6,872 bases of DNA from an uncultured Bifidobacterium sp. (GCA_937874315.1 CALNAE010000310.1:1-6872), one strand, 5' to 3'. Positions 1 to 5,559 are shown, numbered from the stretch's first letter. The notes: generated by a model not told the origin, from the sequence alone. Translations and numbers: made by a program.

Positions 1-305
1 AGCCAGCGCAGCTGGGAATCATGCACGAACAGATCCCAGGCCAGTCTCATGTTGTCAAGTAGTTCCTCGACGTTTCTGCCGATTAATACCTGGGACATGG
101 ATTCGATGGCCTTACAAACCACGTCGTTGCCGCGACCGATGGTGAAGACGAAACCGACTCCGCGAATTCCGTCATCGGCATCGGTGGAGATTTCCGCATA
201 GGCCGATGAATAGTCTGGATCTTTGTTCATGGCATCCGAACCCGACAGCGTCTGTGAGGTGGGGAAACGGAAATCATAGGTGTGTATTGCTGTGATACGG
301 CTCAT
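1..305 (-). CDS. fucD: L-fuconate dehydratase, N-terminal part (runs off the left edge)
   Basis: About 101 N-terminal residues are present; the rest lies beyond the window. The protein opens MSRITAIHTYDFRFPTS, followed by SGSDAMN, DPDYSSAY, GFVFTIGRGNDVV and DSQLRWL. This series is characteristic of L-fuconate dehydratase (FucD) of the enolase superfamily, as I recall it from the Xanthomonas enzyme. The enzyme is cytoplasmic and Mg-dependent, and removes water from L-fuconate to give 2-keto-3-deoxy-L-fuconate in the non-phosphorylating L-fucose route that ends in pyruvate and L-lactaldehyde. The catalytic barrel with its metal ligands is outside the window, so activity cannot be judged. The start is supported by AAGGAG (complement of 312-317) six bases before the ATG. 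The gene diverges from a LacI-family regulator, the likely controller. Another acid-sugar dehydratase is possible but less likely, given the SDAMN and FTIGRGNDVV motifs. Confidence 0.88.
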   Translation of the reverse strand, partial: MSRITAIHTYDFRFPTSQTLSGSDAMNKDPDYSSAYAEISTDADDGIRGVGFVFTIGRGNDVVCKAIESMSQVLIGRNVEELLDNMRLAWDLFVHDSQLRW

Positions 306-329
306 GTCAGGCTCCTTCGCCCTAATGTG

Positions 330-347
330 ATGTACGCTACAGTGCAT
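330..347. promoter_or_regulatory. Candidate operator, imperfect dyad
   Basis: The sequence ATGTAC-N6-GTGCAT is an imperfect inverted repeat (five of six positions pair) about 25 bases upstream of the dehydratase start codon, where a bound repressor would block transcription or early elongation toward that gene. This position is the main argument; the dyad is short and may be chance. Confidence 0.3.
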
Positions 348-359
348 AACTCGAGAATG

Positions 360-389
360 GAAATATATAAATCCGGATGCGAATATTTC
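360..389. promoter_or_regulatory. Candidate operator, 30-base dyad in the divergent region
   Basis: Arms GAAATAT (360-366) and ATATTTC (383-389) pair perfectly and share a centre of symmetry (between 374 and 375) with the inner palindrome ATCCGGAT (371-378); only four base pairs between arm and core fail. The centre is a C-G step, as is usual for LacI-family operators. It lies between the divergent dehydratase and regulator genes, so one bound dimer or tetramer could control both. The A+T-rich flank also contains TATATT (complement of 362-367), a possible -10 element toward the dehydratase, though I see no good -35. That this is the site of the adjacent LacI protein is inference. Confidence 0.45.
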
Positions 390-535
390 TTAATTCTTCT
401 ACTTGTTTGTATCTCTACGAGTGCGTGAGAGTGTGTCTAAGGACGTTCTGATTCGGTGCTTTCGGTACGATAAGCGATATCGGAAAGGAAGCCATAATAC
501 ATGACGTTTCGAGAAAGCAACCACGAGTCAGTGAG

Positions 536-1519
536 TTGGCGAAACTCGCCGGCGTGTCATCATCGACTGTTTCCAAGGTGATTAATGGTCGTCCGGGAGT
601 CTCTGAAGAGACCAGACAGAGCGTCGAGGCCGTGTTGGCGGACAGTGGGTATTCTCATCCGCTGGTGAGCACCAAGGTGTCGCAGACGATCGAGCTCGTC
701 GTGGAATATATCGAGAACAACGGGACCATCGAGATGATCAAGAACGCATCGCATTGGGCGTTGGAACGGGGATGCGCGCTGACGGTCACGCAGACGGATT
801 TCGGCAGGCGTAGGGATGAGTGCTTCCGAGGCATCATCGATCGCAACCCATTGGGAGTTATCGTGCAGATGTTCGATATGACCAATGAGGAAGAGACGCT
901 GCTGCAATCGCGCAATATCCCCATCGTCATTGTGGATCCGGTGGCCCCGATAGGTTCCAATGAGATGGGAATTTCCATCGATAACTGGACCGTTGGCTTC
1001 CAAGCCACGGAGCACTTTATGTCGTTGGGGCACCGCCGTATCGCAGTGATAACGGGGCCCATGGGGACGCAGTCCGCCGTGGCGCGTTACGGCGGGTATG
1101 TGGCGGCACTGATGAGGGCGGGGCTTGATGTGGATAGGCAGCTGATCGCATCGGGTGATTATCTACCTGATCGGGGATATAAAGCGGCATGCGAGCTGCT
1201 GGACCGTGATGACCCGCCTACCGCCATCTTCGCATGTAACGATCTGACCGCCGTGAACGTGTACCGTGCGGCTCGTAAACGCCATATCGTTCTGGGCGAA
1301 CAACTCTCGGTTGTAGGATTCGACAATGTCTATCCTGCGCAATATCTGATGCCTTCGCTGACCACCGTGAATCAGCCTTTTAATCTGATTGCAAAGAAGG
1401 CGGTGGACATGATCATCGCCGTCAGGAATGGCGAGGAGGTGGAGCGGCATGTCGTGTTGCCCACCAGTCTCGTGATTAGGGAGAGTACCGTTAAACTAAA
1501 CCAAGTTGTAGCGGGATAA
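536..1519 (+). CDS. LacI-family transcriptional regulator; 5' end uncertain, possibly frameshifted
   Basis: A sugar-responsive DNA-binding regulator. The helix-turn-helix reads LAKLAGVSSSTVSKVING, with the hinge helix around SVEAVLADSGY. The remainder (about residues 50-320) is a periplasmic-binding-protein-like effector domain with the family signatures GHRRIAVITGP, AIFACNDLTAVNVYRAA, LSVVGFDN and PSLTTVNQP. The listed start is a TTG without a ribosome site, and it omits the first part of DNA-recognition helix 1. The same frame continues upstream as RKQPRVSE, which fits the missing family N-terminus, but holds no ATG, GTG or TTG back to a stop at 449-451. ATG at 501, preceded by GGAAAGGA, is in another frame; one extra T in 506-508 would give MTFSRKQPRVSE and about 339 residues. 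Position opposite the dehydratase and before a reductase suggests control of fucose or related sugar use. The inducer cannot be read from the sequence. Confidence 0.85.
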   Translation: MAKLAGVSSSTVSKVINGRPGVSEETRQSVEAVLADSGYSHPLVSTKVSQTIELVVEYIENNGTIEMIKNASHWALERGCALTVTQTDFGRRRDECFRGIIDRNPLGVIVQMFDMTNEEETLLQSRNIPIVIVDPVAPIGSNEMGISIDNWTVGFQATEHFMSLGHRRIAVITGPMGTQSAVARYGGYVAALMRAGLDVDRQLIASGDYLPDRGYKAACELLDRDDPPTAIFACNDLTAVNVYRAARKRHIVLGEQLSVVGFDNVYPAQYLMPSLTTVNQPFNLIAKKAVDMIIAVRNGEEVERHVVLPTSLVIRESTVKLNQVVAG

Positions 1520-1520
1520 G

Positions 1521-1549
1521 TCGCAGGTTGATATGCGGCTTGACTGCGA
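1521..1549. repeat. Short inverted repeat between regulator and reductase genes
   Basis: TCGCAG (1521-1526) and CTGCGA (1544-1549) are perfect complements across a 17-base loop, in the 51-base gap after the regulator stop codon. There is no T run, so it is a poor terminator; it may be chance, a processing hairpin or a minor regulatory site. Confidence 0.2.
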
Positions 1550-1570
1550 ATTCGTGTCGAGGAGATCGCT

Positions 1571-2509
1571 ATGAGGTATCAGGTAATTGGGCGCAGTGGC
1601 GTCAACGCGTCACGCGTAGCCCTCGGTGTGATGCGGATGGATACGAAAACGGCGCCGGAGGCAGCTCGGATTGTTCGTACGGTGGTTGATCGTGGCGTGA
1701 CGTTCTTCGATACCGCAGATTGCTATGGCGCGGGTGAGAGCTCGCGGAGATTCGCTCGGGCATTGCAAGACGCAGGTATCGATCGTGATGACATCGTCGT
1801 TCAAACGAAATTCGGGATTTATCGGGATCCTACGAGCAACGCCATAACTCGCTACGACTTTTCCAAGTCTCATCTTCTCGCGGCGCTTGATGATGAGTTG
1901 CGAAACCTCGATACCGATCATGTGGACTTCGTGCTGTTGCATCGGCCTGACACGTTGGTCGATCTTGACGAGCTTGCCGAAACGTTCGATGTCTTGGAAA
2001 GCTCCGGCAAGGTACTCCATTTCGGCGTCAGCAACGTCAACCCGGTGCAGGTATCCATGTTGCAGTCGGCGCTCAGCCAGCGGCTTGAGGTTAATCAGTT
2101 GCAATTCGGGCTGGGGCATACCGGTATGATCCGTCAGGAATTCCATGTCAATATGGATGATCCGGCAAGCGTGGACCACGATGGTGGACTCATCTCCTAC
2201 TCGAGGCTGCAGCATATGACCATTCAGGCATGGAGCCCATTCCAAGTGGGGTTCTTCGAAGGGGTGTTCCTGGACAATCCTGAATATGCCCGCCTCAACG
2301 AGGTCTTGGAGAGGGTCGCTCAACGCTGTCACGTGACGAAAAGCGCGATAGCCGTGGCGTGGATTCTCAGGCATCCCGCGAATATGCAGGTGTTGTTGGG
2401 CTCGATGACTCCTAGCAGGTTGGCGGACATGATCGCAGGGGCCGACGTCGAGCTTTCCGCGCAGGAATGGTATGACCTGTATACTGCAGCCGGCAATGAT
2501 CTGCCGTAA
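1571..2509 (+). CDS. Aldo/keto reductase, YdhF-like
   Basis: A 312-residue NAD(P)H-dependent oxidoreductase with the (beta/alpha)8 aldo/keto reductase fold, expected in the cytoplasm. The full catalytic tetrad is visible: Asp47 and Tyr52 in FFDTADCYG, Lys80 in VQTKFG and His124 in LLHRPD. The substrate and cofactor half carries SSGKVLHFGVSNVNP, NQLQFGL, AWSPFQVG and AWILRHP. The C-terminal QEWYDLYTAAGNDLP resembles the end of E. coli YdhF, so this subgroup is favoured. GAGGAG (1559-1564) six bases before the ATG sets the start. It follows the LacI-family gene by 51 bases and is probably co-transcribed. Near a fuconate dehydratase it could oxidise L-fucose or reduce L-lactaldehyde, but family membership does not define the substrate. 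It appears intact. Confidence 0.9.
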   Translation: MRYQVIGRSGVNASRVALGVMRMDTKTAPEAARIVRTVVDRGVTFFDTADCYGAGESSRRFARALQDAGIDRDDIVVQTKFGIYRDPTSNAITRYDFSKSHLLAALDDELRNLDTDHVDFVLLHRPDTLVDLDELAETFDVLESSGKVLHFGVSNVNPVQVSMLQSALSQRLEVNQLQFGLGHTGMIRQEFHVNMDDPASVDHDGGLISYSRLQHMTIQAWSPFQVGFFEGVFLDNPEYARLNEVLERVAQRCHVTKSAIAVAWILRHPANMQVLLGSMTPSRLADMIAGADVELSAQEWYDLYTAAGNDLP

Positions 2510-2517
2510 GACGAGAC

Positions 2518-2769
2518 ATGCATTATTTCCTTCCACGACGCTGCCGGTCCACGGATAAGATCATGTACCATGACCGTGCCAAGGCGCTGGACGCTGCAAA
2601 TCGCAGTCTTGTAGAGCGCGGGGTGGAACTATGGGTCTATCGGTGTCAATACTGCGGGTGCTGGCATTTGACCCACCGCGATCCGGATTCCCCAGTGTCC
2701 GGCAGTCTGTCGGGGATGTCACGTAGGCCGCGCTCCCGCAAGCGGGGATTCAAGCCTCGCCGGCGTTGA
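2518..2769 (+). CDS. Small Cys/His-rich, probably zinc-binding basic protein
   Basis: An 83-residue protein of unknown function. The centre reads YRCQYCGCWHLTH, where Cys43, Cys46, His50 and perhaps His53 or Cys48 could bind zinc; Cys9 may be a further ligand. The motif CxYCGxWHLT recalls small uncharacterised actinobacterial and phage-borne proteins. The C-terminus is strongly basic (RRPRSRKRGFKPRRR), fitting a nucleic-acid contact. It starts 8 bases after the reductase stop codon with only a weak GAGA upstream, so translation may be coupled to that gene. An in-frame ATG at 2563 would remove Cys9; the longer form is preferred for that reason. No link to sugar metabolism is evident, and it may just use the upstream promoter. 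Confidence 0.62.
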   Translation: MHYFLPRRCRSTDKIMYHDRAKALDAANRSLVERGVELWVYRCQYCGCWHLTHRDPDSPVSGSLSGMSRRPRSRKRGFKPRRR

Positions 2770-3065
2770 TCGGTCCGGCGTTGAAGTCTCGGCGCTCGCC
2801 CTACGGCATCGATGCGTTCATCGACGCGTCTTCGGTATCTTCGGTGATCCTTCATCACCCGCGGTCTGCGACACGCTCGGTTTTTCTCCACAAGTCGTGT
2901 GATGGGTATTTTGAATCGCCATTTTCCGCCATCGTAAATTGCTATCATCCGACTTGTGGAGAGAAGTTCGGGTGTGTCTCGGACGACGGGGGCACGTTGC
3001 CCTCGTACGGCCTATCCGTGCCGGAGGAGTCCAATAAACTGTGCGCGACAAAAGGTAACGTCGGA
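2770..3065. other. Convergent intergenic region without a convincing gene
   Basis: This 296-base gap separates the ends of convergent genes. Open frames here lack recognisable domains. It contains the inverted repeat at 2886-2961 and two short hairpins: GGGCA-CGT-TGCCC near 2991-3003 and GTACGG-CCTAT-CCGTGC just after it. None is followed by a T run on either strand. One or more may act as a bidirectional terminator, but I see no canonical one. Confidence 0.5.
2886..2961. repeat. Perfect 12-base inverted repeat enclosing 52 bases
   Basis: CTCCACAAGTCG (2886-2897) is exactly complementary to CGACTTGTGGAG (2950-2961). TGAT/ATCA-type pairing continues imperfectly inward, and outward T-rich bases extend the similarity slightly. 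TCGG occurs at 2877-2880 and again at 2968-2971, just outside the extended arms, as a small target duplication would. It could be a miniature element or remnant, or a long-loop hairpin in the convergent gap. No transposase is present, and there is no T tract after the stem, so it is not a standard terminator. Confidence 0.6.
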
Positions 3066-3845
3066 TTACCGGCTGAGATCGAAACCCTGTTGCCGGGCGA
3101 TTGGCTCGATGGGCTTATGCAGCGGTTCACGTGCGGTGGCCGCGGCCGCGACCTGCGCGCTGAATGCCGCCACGGGCCGATCGGCTTGGCGCAGGTCATA
3201 GTATCGATGAACCTCGGCATCGAAATCGTCCAGTGGTTCAAGAAAACATTCGTCGCCGGACGGGTAGGCGTTGTCGAAGAACTGCATCGATCTGGGCATG
3301 CGGGGCTTGAGCGCGGGGGATTGCGCCGGTTTGCCTATGGCCAGGCCAAGTACGGGGACCGTGTACCGCGGCAGCCGTAAGAGTTCGATCAGACGGCTGG
3401 CGTCATTGAGCACCGAGCCTAGAATAACGCATCCCAGGCCCAGTGAATTCGCTGCTGTCTCCATGGCGTGCAGTGCCAGCACGGTATCATTCTGCGCCTG
3501 CGCATAGCGGTATCCAGTGTTCAACGTGAAACCATCGGCCTCGATGTCGACGCCCTCGTGTTGGGCGATGACGGCGTCACGATGCAGATCGGCGATGAAC
3601 ATGTACAGTAACGGCGCTTGGGCAATGTAGTCCTGATGGGCGATTGTCGCAATCGCCTGCTGCAGGGCGGCATCGGTGACACGGATGGCGGACCATGCGT
3701 TGAGGTACTGGCTTGACGCGGCATGCTGCGCAACGGTTTCCAAGCGGACCACGATATCGTCGTCGATGGGGTCGGGGAGGAACCGCCTGATGGAGCGGCG
3801 ATTGAGCAGGGTGGCTATGGTCGTATCGGTCGTGATATCACTCAT
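3066..3845 (-). CDS. NfsA-type NAD(P)H-dependent FMN nitroreductase
   Basis: A 259-residue flavoprotein of the nitroreductase superfamily that transfers electrons from NAD(P)H through FMN to nitroaromatics, quinones or similar acceptors. Features in order are NRRSIRRF (residues 15-22, FMN phosphate binding), HAASSQYLNAWS (41-52), the helix TVLALHAMETAANSLGLG (121-138), VILGSVLND (140-148), VPVLGLAIGKP (163-173), KPRMPRS (180-186) and a long C-terminal excursion. The order, the KPR motif and the length match E. coli NfsA and the Frp group rather than the shorter NfsB type. The start is the only good one near the family N-terminus, yet has no Shine-Dalgarno sequence; a palindrome sits immediately upstream. 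Leaderless translation is therefore possible. True physiological substrates are unknown for most of this family. Confidence 0.9.
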   Translation of the reverse strand: MSDITTDTTIATLLNRRSIRRFLPDPIDDDIVVRLETVAQHAASSQYLNAWSAIRVTDAALQQAIATIAHQDYIAQAPLLYMFIADLHRDAVIAQHEGVDIEADGFTLNTGYRYAQAQNDTVLALHAMETAANSLGLGCVILGSVLNDASRLIELLRLPRYTVPVLGLAIGKPAQSPALKPRMPRSMQFFDNAYPSGDECFLEPLDDFDAEVHRYYDLRQADRPVAAFSAQVAAAATAREPLHKPIEPIARQQGFDLSR

Positions 3846-3851
3846 GGAAAC

Positions 3852-3863
3852 TGTTGTACAACA
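3852..3863. promoter_or_regulatory. Perfect 12-base palindrome, candidate operator of the nitroreductase
   Basis: TGTTGTACAACA is a perfect palindrome ending 6 bases upstream of the nitroreductase ATG. On the coding strand it contains TACAAC, a plausible -10 element placed so that transcription would start at or next to the ATG, which agrees with the absence of a ribosome site. A protein bound here would block the promoter. The regulator is not identifiable from this window. Confidence 0.45.
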
Positions 3864-3897
3864 TTCGGAGGGAGGGCGAGGCCATTACGCTTGGATC

Positions 3898-3921
3898 GGA
3901 ATACGACTTGGAATACGACTA
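3898..3921. repeat. Tandem 12-base repeat upstream of the nitroreductase
   Basis: GGAATACGACTT is followed directly by GGAATACGACTA (11 of 12 identical). On the nitroreductase coding strand this is two AGTCGTATTCC units about 55-75 bases before the start codon, a position typical of activator sites, with a spacing of slightly more than one helical turn. It might equally be a replication-slippage duplication. The rest of the 225-base gap up to 4070 shows nothing else I can name. Confidence 0.5.
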
Positions 3922-4070
3922 GCGATATGGCAAGGCGACGAAGAAGGATGCGAAGAGCCGGCTGGCTCAGGCATGGGGCGGACCGAGTGGCGAGGGTTGA
4001 TGAACAGCGGAGGAGTATAGGGCTGACTCCGTCGTGCGACGGGCCGAGGCTCACGGATTATGTACGTCGA

Positions 4071-4508
4071 TCAGTTATCGCCGGCGCGTTTGCGTTGACG
4101 GTGTGCGACGAAGCTCTTGGACCCGCGGTCCGAGAGCTGCGAGATCACGGCTCCGAACGCCGCGGACAGCCCAGCGAAGAGCAGACTCATGATCAAGCCC
4201 TGCTGTTGGTCGGTTCGCGTTGATTTGGACCCCGTCCCGGCTCTTTTCGCCGACCTGCGAGCGATGCCGGTATTCCACAGCGACTCGAACAGTTTTCCGG
4301 CTACGAGCCCGGCGACGGAGGGCAGCGCCACCTTGATTATCTTGTCTCCGAGGGAATCCGGATCTTCCGTACGTGCTATGCGCATTGCCGTCACCTTATC
4401 GTTGAAAGTATGTAGTCCATTGATGAGCGTCGTGGCTGTTGTTACCAATCCGCCGCCGACCTCGTCGTCGTTCATCTTGGCGTCGTCGGTTCGTTCGTTG
4501 TCGGTCAT
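4071..4508 (-). CDS. DUF4235 family membrane protein
   Basis: A 145-residue protein of unknown function with two predicted membrane helices. The hydrophilic, acidic N-terminus (1-50) precedes KIIKVALPSVAGLVAGKLFESLW (about 56-78), then a basic loop ARRSAKRAGTGSKSTRTD, then GLIMSLLFAGLSAAFGAVISQL (104-125) and a basic tail ending FVAHRQRKRAGDN. The order, the GKLFESLW motif after helix 1 and the DRGSKSF motif after helix 2 match the actinobacterial DUF4235 family. The short basic loop suggests that both termini lie outside the cytoplasm or that the loop faces the cytoplasm. A second ATG (residue 12) is possible. It diverges from the phosphatase gene across 115 bases. Confidence 0.78.
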   Translation of the reverse strand: MTDNERTDDAKMNDDEVGGGLVTTATTLINGLHTFNDKVTAMRIARTEDPDSLGDKIIKVALPSVAGLVAGKLFESLWNTGIARRSAKRAGTGSKSTRTDQQQGLIMSLLFAGLSAAFGAVISQLSDRGSKSFVAHRQRKRAGDN

Positions 4509-4516
4509 ATGCCCAT
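4505..4516 (-). promoter_or_regulatory. Three-codon ORF overlapping the DUF4235 start
   Basis: On the minus strand AGGTGA followed by six bases leads to ATG GGC ATA TGA, whose TGA overlaps the ATG of the DUF4235 gene as ATGA. The ribosome site is better placed for this tiny frame than for the gene itself, so ribosomes might terminate and restart. Chance is also a fair explanation. Confidence 0.25.
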
Positions 4517-4566
4517 ACTAATTCACCTGGCCCGGTCAGCGCCAGCAGAATGTCATTGTCGAAAAT

Positions 4567-4595
4567 TTGTAACCGAGATGAGTGCGTGGTATCGA
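4567..4595 (+). promoter_or_regulatory. Possible promoter of the phosphatase gene
   Basis: TTGTAA (4567-4572) and TATCGA (4590-4595) are 17 bases apart and would give a start near 4602, leaving a leader of about 22 bases. A competing -10, TATTAC (4609-4614), would give a leaderless transcript from the ATG at 4624. Both are weak matches. Confidence 0.25.
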
Positions 4596-4623
4596 CCCCA
4601 ATCGAGCGTATTACAGTGGAAGC

Positions 4624-5322
4624 ATGGCCACCCTTAACACCTCGGGCATTGATGCCTCGCAACCGGGTTTCCTGGTGTTGCTCCGCCATGGGCAGACCGC
4701 ATGGAGCGTCTCGGGACAGCACACGGGCAGGACCGACATTCCGTTGACCGCCATCGGACGCGAACAGGCCGTCGAAGCCGGTCGGCGTATCTCGCGCGCG
4801 TTCCCGCAGGGCTTCGCCGATGAAAATATACTGTCCAGCCCCTTGTCCCGAGCGACGCAGACCGCTCGATGCGCCGGTTTTGCGCGCGTGGTGACTTGCC
4901 CCGGGATCGCCGAGTGGGATTATGGCAGGGCCGAGGGGCGGACCCGCGCTCAGATCAGTGCCTGGTGCGAACGAGATTGGGATTTGTGGCGTGACGGTAC
5001 GCGGTCGCTTGGTGTGGAGCTTGACGGTGAGCACAGTGAGGTTCTGCCGTCGGGGGAAACCGTGACCGTGCGCAACGCACGCGGGGAGACACTGGAGGAT
5101 GTCGCGGCACGCGCCGGAAAGGTGGTGAATGAGTTGCTGCCTAGGATTATGGCGGGTAATGACGTGTTGTTGGTCGCGCACGCTCATATCTTGCGCATCC
5201 TGACCACGCAATGGATCGGTGCCGATCCTCATATGGCCAAGCTGTTGCGCCTTGATACCGCTCATTACAGCGTGCTGAGCATATACAAGGGTGACCGCGT
5301 CATCGATCACTGGAATGCGTGA
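4624..5322 (+). CDS. Histidine phosphatase family protein, Shb17-like
   Basis: A 232-residue cytoplasmic phosphatase of the phosphoglycerate mutase/acid phosphatase superfamily. The phosphohistidine loop is LLRHGQTAW (His22 nucleophile, Arg21); SSPLSRATQT supplies the second arginine; the general acid is the Glu in IAEWDYGRAEG; and LLVAHAHILRIL carries the second active-site histidine. RHGQTAWSVSGQHTGRTDIPLT, the WDYGRAEG segment and DLWRDG strongly recall yeast Shb17, a sedoheptulose-1,7-bisphosphatase, more than true phosphoglycerate mutases. A sugar-phosphate substrate is therefore plausible but unproven. The ATG at 4624 is chosen because the first motif then lies at residue 21; a GTG at 4582 would add 14 residues and lacks family support. 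No clear ribosome site precedes either. It is separated from dnaK by 360 bases and probably transcribed alone. Confidence 0.85.
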   Translation: MATLNTSGIDASQPGFLVLLRHGQTAWSVSGQHTGRTDIPLTAIGREQAVEAGRRISRAFPQGFADENILSSPLSRATQTARCAGFARVVTCPGIAEWDYGRAEGRTRAQISAWCERDWDLWRDGTRSLGVELDGEHSEVLPSGETVTVRNARGETLEDVAARAGKVVNELLPRIMAGNDVLLVAHAHILRILTTQWIGADPHMAKLLRLDTAHYSVLSIYKGDRVIDHWNA

Positions 5323-5325
5323 TGA

Positions 5326-5348
5326 GGCGGATCTTGTGAGATCGAGCC
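5326..5348 (+). terminator. Possible terminator hairpin after the phosphatase gene
   Basis: GATCT-TGTG-AGATC (5330-5343) forms a 5-base-pair stem, extended by GGC (5326-5328) pairing with GCC (5346-5348) around a small internal loop. It begins 4 bases after the stop codon. There is no U tract, so a rho-independent role is only possible. Confidence 0.35.
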
Positions 5349-5426
5349 GATTGGCATCCCTGCGCTGAACTGCCCCGCCGATGGCTGCGTGATTGTGGTA
5401 TGAGGAATGAGGAACGAGGTGTATGA

Positions 5427-5458
5427 GGGCCGGCATTCGATTATTCGGGTGTCGGCCC
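5427..5458 (+). terminator. G+C-rich hairpin, possible tail-less terminator
   Basis: GGGCCGGCA (5427-5435) pairs with TGTCGGCCC (5450-5458), a 9-base-pair stem with one G-U pair and a 14-base loop. A smaller hairpin, GGTAC-CCG-GTGCC, follows at once. No T run follows. Its position between a gene end and the dnaK promoters fits insulation of dnaK from read-through. Confidence 0.4.
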
Positions 5459-5532
5459 CGTTGGTACCCGGTGCCGATGGATATGGGATGTTGCTCCACG
5501 GACGTGACCACCGGAAAATTTCTCGGGTATTT

Positions 5533-5559
5533 GGGAATATAATTTGACTTCCGAAAGTT
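5533..5559 (+). promoter_or_regulatory. SigR/SigH-type promoter upstream of dnaK
   Basis: GGGAAT (5533-5538), exactly 18 bases, then GTT (5557-5559) reproduces the consensus known for Streptomyces SigR and mycobacterial SigH, ECF sigma factors of thiol-oxidative and heat stress whose regulons include chaperone genes. The transcript would begin near 5565 with a leader of about 118 bases. The match is exact in both elements and spacing. That the host has such a sigma factor is inference from the genus. Confidence 0.6.

Noticed and set aside
1610..2536. Minus-strand frame of 308 codons opposite the aldo/keto reductase
   Set aside because: The sense strand has the full catalytic tetrad and family signatures; the antisense product is rich in His and Arg without domains.
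2884..2892. TTCTCCACA resembling a DnaA box in the left repeat arm
   Set aside because: One mismatch to TTATCCACA and no cluster of further boxes or A+T-rich unwinding region, so no case for an origin.
2766..3380. Plus-strand frame of 204 codons after the small Cys/His protein
   Set aside because: Its second half is antisense to the nitroreductase C-terminus, the first half covers the inverted repeat, and the protein shows no family features.
3723..4223. Plus-strand frames at 3676-4020 and 3723-4223 in the nitroreductase/DUF4235 gap
   Set aside because: Both overlap supported minus-strand genes for much of their length and lack ribosome sites or domains.
4582..4623. GTG at 4582 as start of the phosphatase
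   Set aside because: It adds 14 residues of non-family sequence that overlap a possible promoter; the ATG at 4624 places the RHG motif at the usual distance.
5538..5543. Perfect TATAAT as a dnaK -10 element
   Set aside because: No acceptable -35 at 16-18 bases upstream (5515-5520 reads AAAATT); the bases are better explained as part of the GGGAAT and TTGACT promoters.
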